Assembly (NCBI GenBank): GCA_021613535.1
Contig: CP075496.1
Coordinates: 3,100,001 to 3,164,000 of the forward strand
DNA length: 64,000 nucleotides
Origin: Adineta vaga
Lineage: Eukaryota > Rotifera
Direction: 5' to 3'
Positions 59,563-64,000 of the stretch are shown here, piece after piece. The notes under the pieces were generated by a model. That model worked only from the letters and a program-made list of their open reading frames with translations. It made no database searches and had not been told where the DNA came from. Within the stretch, counting starts at the first letter, position 1. Each line of letters opens with the position of its first letter. The translations under genes were made by a program, and so were the position numbers.

Positions 59563-61362
59563 CTAATCAATTTTATTTTTCTTTCGAATAGAAAGGATAG
59601 AAATTTTTAGCACTCGGAGCGTACAATCATTCATGGAGTTCATCTCTGCGTTGTAATGAACAATAGTATCTCTTGGTGCTATGACAAAATTTTCCTTCAA
59701 TTGATCGAACGAACTATTTGTTTTTTCACCACAGTCAATTACGGAAAATGTTTTTAGCATACGAACAAGCACCATCTTCATTTCCACCATAGCAAAACGC
59801 ATTCCCACACAGTTTCGTGGTCCTGCTCCAAATGGAATCCATGCCATCGGATGACGTTTTGTTTCAAATCGTTCAGGATAGAATGTATGTGGATCGACAG
59901 GACCCCACAGATCAGCATCAAAATGTAAATTATAGATGTCAACAGCGATACATGTGCCCACTGGAATAACACCCACATTCTCGATACGAAAGTTTCTGTG
60001 CTTTGACGATTGATCACTATAGGTGCAATGGGATACATGCGGAGTGTTTCACGAATAAACATGTCGAGATAGTCCATTTGGGCAATAGTGTCATAAGATG
60101 GCATTTGATCTTCATTTTCTGGATCAAAATACGAATCGATATGATGTTGCAGTTTGAGTTGTTCGTTTGGATGAGTTGCAAGTACATAGGAGATGTAACT
60201 AAGTGCAGTACTTGTTGTTTCATAACCAGCAATCACTAAATGAAATTGGTTAGCAAAGGATAAGGGAGAAAGAGAGAAAAGATGATATAGACTTACTGAA
60301 AAGAAAGACGTTGGAAGCAATTTCATGCTTTGTCAATTTTCGAACCAATGGTGGTTCAATATCTGTTTCTTCGTTGTTAGCATTATTTGCTAGACCATCC
60401 TTTTGTAAAAAGAAATTATTATTTTCATAAATATTTCTGATAAATCTTACTTGAATATATTCTTCATTAGAAGCAGATTCTAGCATTAATTGCAACAAAT
60501 CAACACGACTAGTTCGACCAATTTCTTGCTGTTTTTTGATCATTTGTCTTGCTTGACTTAAAATCCATGTCGCTGGATTTTCTTCGATGAATGCCTTGGT
60601 TATCGGAATATGATGACGAAGCCAATGTTTAAGCTGACCAACTGATATGTGTAATGTTCTCCAGAGAGTTCGTAATTCAGTAATGAATATAGTTAAAACT
60701 GCAAATAAACGAAGATGTGACTTGTCACCGAACATTTGTTGAGAATAAACTAAATAAGGATTTTTGATATTATTTTGCATATCTGTCTCGATTCCAAAAC
60801 CACATGACCAAATGGTATCCATAGTAAAGCGTTTGAAATAGGCAGAGATATCAAATGGTTGATTTCTATTGCTCTCTTCAGACATTTTTTCCATAAGTAC
60901 ACGAACACTTTGATGAATGAGTGGTGTCATTTGTTTTAATTTTGCGGAGGAAAATGTTGGATTAATTACAAATCTTTGACGTTTCCAGCGTACACCCAAA
61001 GCAGTTATCATATTTACTCCTTTAGCATTAGGATCGGCGAGTGGAAAAAGACGACGAGAATGAAAATTTGAAAATGATTTAATAAATACATCTTGAAGAA
61101 CATCAGGATCAGAAATAACGAGAATCGGTGTATGTCCTTCGTAATAACCAAATATACGGCCATATTTTTTTGTCCATTGATAAATGTTCAGTGATAACCG
61201 TCTACTTTTGATTACATCGAGAAAATTACCAAAGAAAAGTGTAGGCGGTGGACCAGGAATATTGAGTTTAGTAAAATAATCATATGCCTTTCGAACATGC
61301 CATAAATAAGCAACAATTGTGATCAATAGGACAGTCAACAAGACGCTTGTAAGCAACAACAT
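59563..61362 (-). CDS. Cytochrome P450, CYP3-clan-like (one-base frameshift)
   Basis: Microsomal haem monooxygenase; substrate unknown. Exons on the - strand: 61362-60451, 60399-60297, then 60235 to 59563. The N-terminal membrane anchor (LLLTSVLLTVLLITIVAYLW) is followed by the proline hinge IPGPPPTLFFGN. Family motifs: helix C WKRQR, I-helix AGYETTSTALSY, K-helix ETLR, YPERF, and haem-binding FGAGPRNCVGMRFA, close to CYP3A/thromboxane synthase style. In the last exon the frame ending ...INRQSTETF must shift by one base to RIENVGVIPVG near 59990. Either a base is missing, the gene is broken, or a 47-nt GT..AG intron removes this conserved stretch, which I think unlikely. If the shift is repaired the protein is about 510 aa, normal for the family. 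Confidence 0.85.
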
Positions 61363-61834
61363 ACTTTATAAAAAATTATTTGTTCTTTGCTCCTTTTGCG
61401 ATGAGTAATGACAAACCCGGTGTCACATTTTTTCTTCGTGTTTTTACCGCTTAGATATTTACTTGTTCTTCGAGTACGACCAGGTTCGTCGGTGTTCTTT
61501 AAAAATAAATGATTGGCTTACATTACTGTTCGTACTGATAACACAGTAAATAGGAAAAAAAATATTATCATATTTTTTAATACGTCTGAAAAATCTGCAG
61601 AAAAAAACACGAACTTTTCGTTTCAATCAAATTTATATAAAGATTCTTGACGCTTTCGAAAACAAATTCTCTTCGTATTATAGTCAGAATACTGTATAGT
61701 CATACGATTAACTATGTTCAAATGTCACTAGATTTTGTCGATGGAAAATATGAAATGAGATATTTTCAGTCTTTCAGCGAATGTTTTTTTCTTTTATTAT
61801 GAAAAACAAAATGAGGAGAAAGCATGATAGATAA
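61363..61834. other. Intergenic region
   Basis: Between the 5' end of the P450 gene and the 3' end of the next - strand gene. AT-rich, with no gene recognised; should hold the P450 promoter. Confidence 0.5.
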
Positions 61835-63002
61835 TTAAAACGTGATTGGAAATAATCGATGCGTTGGCGGTGCAGTTAAATCTAATTAACAAATAATAGT
61901 CAAAAAACAATGTAATTTTTCGTAGAGAAAAACTTACCACTTTCAAAACGAACATTAATTGGGCGTTGATAATTTTTAAGAATATCTTCTGCAGTTCGGA
62001 ACATCGATTGTTTAAGAAGATAATTAATATTAGCTACAGACAGAAATAGTAGTTATGAATTCAAACTAATTTTTCATATATTTCTATTACCTTGATTAGG
62101 TAATAAATCAGCTCGTTGATCAACATTTGCCAAAATGTCAACGGGTCGTTCCTTATTATAGAAAAGATAATGTTCATAAGAATCATATGAACTATTTAAA
62201 TCTTACATTAGTTCGTCGTTCATCAAGTTGATATTTGGCTAAGCGTAATAATTTACCGAGTACTTCAAGAGATAAAGCTTCTATTGATTCAGCTGGTTGT
62301 GCATCAAGATCTTCCACAGCTAATTTAATACTTTTGAATGTCCAATTTGGATAAGTTCGTGTATGAATCTGAAAAAAATATAAAATTCTTCTTTTTTCAC
62401 TAATGTAATCTTTAACAAAAATACAAACATTATAAGAAATATTAAGAATTGATGCTTCTCGAATAAGACCATTCTCACGATTATTAATAGATTGATTAAG
62501 ATCTTCAAGAATAAGTTTCATTGCTGGATCTGTTACTTCCAAAGAATGTATAAAGAGTGTTGGAAATATTAGTAACAGACCAGTAACGGGTGGCACAGTA
62601 TTTCCTCCAGGTGTTAGGCATTCACGAGTGTCAAGAGTTTTTTCAAGAATACTTGGTAACGAACTTATATAATTTTGATAATAATCTATTTATAAATACA
62701 AATAAATCAATATATGAAAATAAAATAAAAAGTCTAACCTCCAAGTTCTGGTTGTTTATCCCAAGTATCTCTTAAACGACCGATAATAACAATATTATTA
62801 ATCAATGGAAGCTAAATATAACATAAATATCTTGCTTATTATTTCGATTAAACATCTCTTAAACATGAAAGTATACTTTTTTGTATGCGATTTGTTCGAA
62901 TAATGTTTCTGTGGGATAATCATCGTGATTATCAGCACCATCATTACCAATTGGTGCGGATACGATTCGATCTGTTCTCTGTTGATTACGTGCTTGATTC
63001 AT
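61835..63002 (-). CDS. TEX47: TEX47-like protein
   Basis: Seven exons on the - strand: 63002-62877, 62811-62739, 62685-62429, 62368-62207, 62151-62091, 62033-61938, 61881-61835; phases agree, 273 aa. It resembles vertebrate TEX47 (C7orf62, 253 aa in human) in two separate places: the core PPVTGLLLIFPTLFIHSLE (family VTGLLLIYPTxxxHxLE) and the C-terminus YQRPINVRFESDLTAPPTHR. Exon 2 has the first core strand LPLINNIVIIGRLRDTW. The fold predicted for the family is ferredoxin-like and BLUF-related, but I see no evidence that it binds flavin. The molecular role is not established; the family is testis-expressed in mammals. Assignment rests on motifs recalled, not on a search. Confidence 0.65.
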
Positions 63003-64000
63003 AATCTTTCAATCTACAATTTAACTAAATTTCATATGAGAATATCTAAAACTAACGTCATTTTGCTTCACAATGTCATAGTAACCGACTCCATGAGATC
63101 TTCACTCACGACATCTACTGTTCTTCAATGAACAGATGCAAGGAAGGATATTTAAGGCAATCTCTTCTCTTTTCTTCTCATTTACATATGACATAGGTTG
63201 AATTAACTGCAAATATATTCTATACACGAATAGAACGATCAATACGTGTTATCTTCTTCTTCTTCTTCTTCTCAGTAACATTATATCGAAATTAGTTTGA
63301 TCTGAAAGATTTTAGATGATCACTTTTATGGCAATATTGCACGCATTGATATTATTTATTGAAGCAAATCATCATTAAGTTATATGCTATACGGAAATAA
63401 TATAAATAAATCCAAAACAAGAGAGTTCTATGTTGAATGTTAAACAATATCAAACAATATAGAATGTTGTACCTCTTTCTATTTAAAAAAAACTTGAACA
63501 GATCTTGATAGTGTGATTGCTCTGAATGATATCCGGTGTGACCTTTTTATTTTTTTTGCAATCAAATCTAATGTATTTGCTCAAAGTAATTCTGTGAGAA
63601 GAATCTATCGATCATTTGATCGAAATGTCGCTTGAGACCTACAAGTTCTTCCTGTTGCCTGAGGCATTCAGAACATGGTATTGCTTCAATATTAAAAAGA
63701 ATATATATCTTTTTCGAATCATAATAATTTCCATATATGCATGATCAAACTACTTCTTCGTCATACAATGATCATACTATTGGTTCATTTAGATTCCTTT
63801 AGATTCTAATACTATGTAAGTAGTGGAATAAATAATTAATCAAATCTAATTGAAAATCATTTCGATAGTATGACAAGGTAAGACGAGATTTATTTTGAAG
63901 AAAAACAAAAACATAAATTTCAAACTTTGATATAGACCACATGAATTCCGTTAGAAAACAGGCAATTCAATATAAGTTATTGTTTTGTGTTCTGTTTTTC
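63003..64000. other. Intergenic region at the window end
   Basis: Upstream of the TEX47-like gene. A CTT microsatellite lies at 63251-63271. No coding frame, RNA gene or repeat family recognised. Confidence 0.5.

Noticed and set aside
60400-60450. Reading the P450 through VRFIRNIYENNNFFLQK as coding
   Set aside because: This in-frame 51-nt segment begins gtaag and ends ttacaaaag and has no counterpart in P450s, so it is an intron without stops.

Overview
This is AT-rich animal DNA. Protein genes are split by many short introns (mostly 45-110 nt, GT..AG), and there is a tandem nuclear ribosomal DNA array. Overall style suggests a rotifer, most likely a bdelloid such as Adineta. That is inference; no alignment could be run.

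Region 1 (1-33241) is the end of an rDNA array: two complete repeat units (1-16318 and 16319-32606, 16318 and 16288 bp) plus a 635-bp start of a third that stops abruptly at 33241. Each unit carries intergenic spacer (IGS), ~80-bp spacer subrepeats, 18S, ITS1, 5.8S, ITS2 and 28S, all on the + strand. Each 28S gene is interrupted at the same position by a ~4.03-kb site-specific non-LTR retrotransposon of R4/Dong type (Myb-like domain, reverse transcriptase, CCHC, restriction-like endonuclease), flanked by a 14-bp target duplication. The unit 2 copy has an intact 1266-codon reading frame; the unit 1 copy is frameshifted. Each spacer also carries, on the - strand, a 5'-truncated LINE of Jockey/I type that splits the subrepeat array.

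Region 2 (33242-64000) is ordinary gene-bearing DNA. In order: a 154-aa orphan gene (+), a cyclic-nucleotide-gated channel (+), a stonin (+), a STAG/SA cohesin subunit (+), tubulin-folding cofactor B (+), a dsRBD/PrimPol-type zinc-finger protein (+), a RING/B-box/coiled-coil TRIM-like protein (+), a CYP3-clan cytochrome P450 (-, with an apparent one-base frameshift) and a TEX47-like gene (-). I derived exon models by hand, requiring GT..AG sites and a continuous phase at every junction.

The most interesting signals are: (a) two tandem 59-nt exons in the CNG channel gene that encode alternative versions of the pore-lining S6 helix and look mutually exclusive; (b) a dsRBD fused to a PrimPol/UL52-type zinc knuckle without a primase core; (c) a two-base change in the nearly universal 28S sequence that R2 retrotransposons and I-PpoI cut, in both units, while an R4-type element occupies a site 28 bp downstream; (d) a spacer copy of the 28S 3' end whose hairpin is kept by a paired base change; and (e) the array-edge junction itself.
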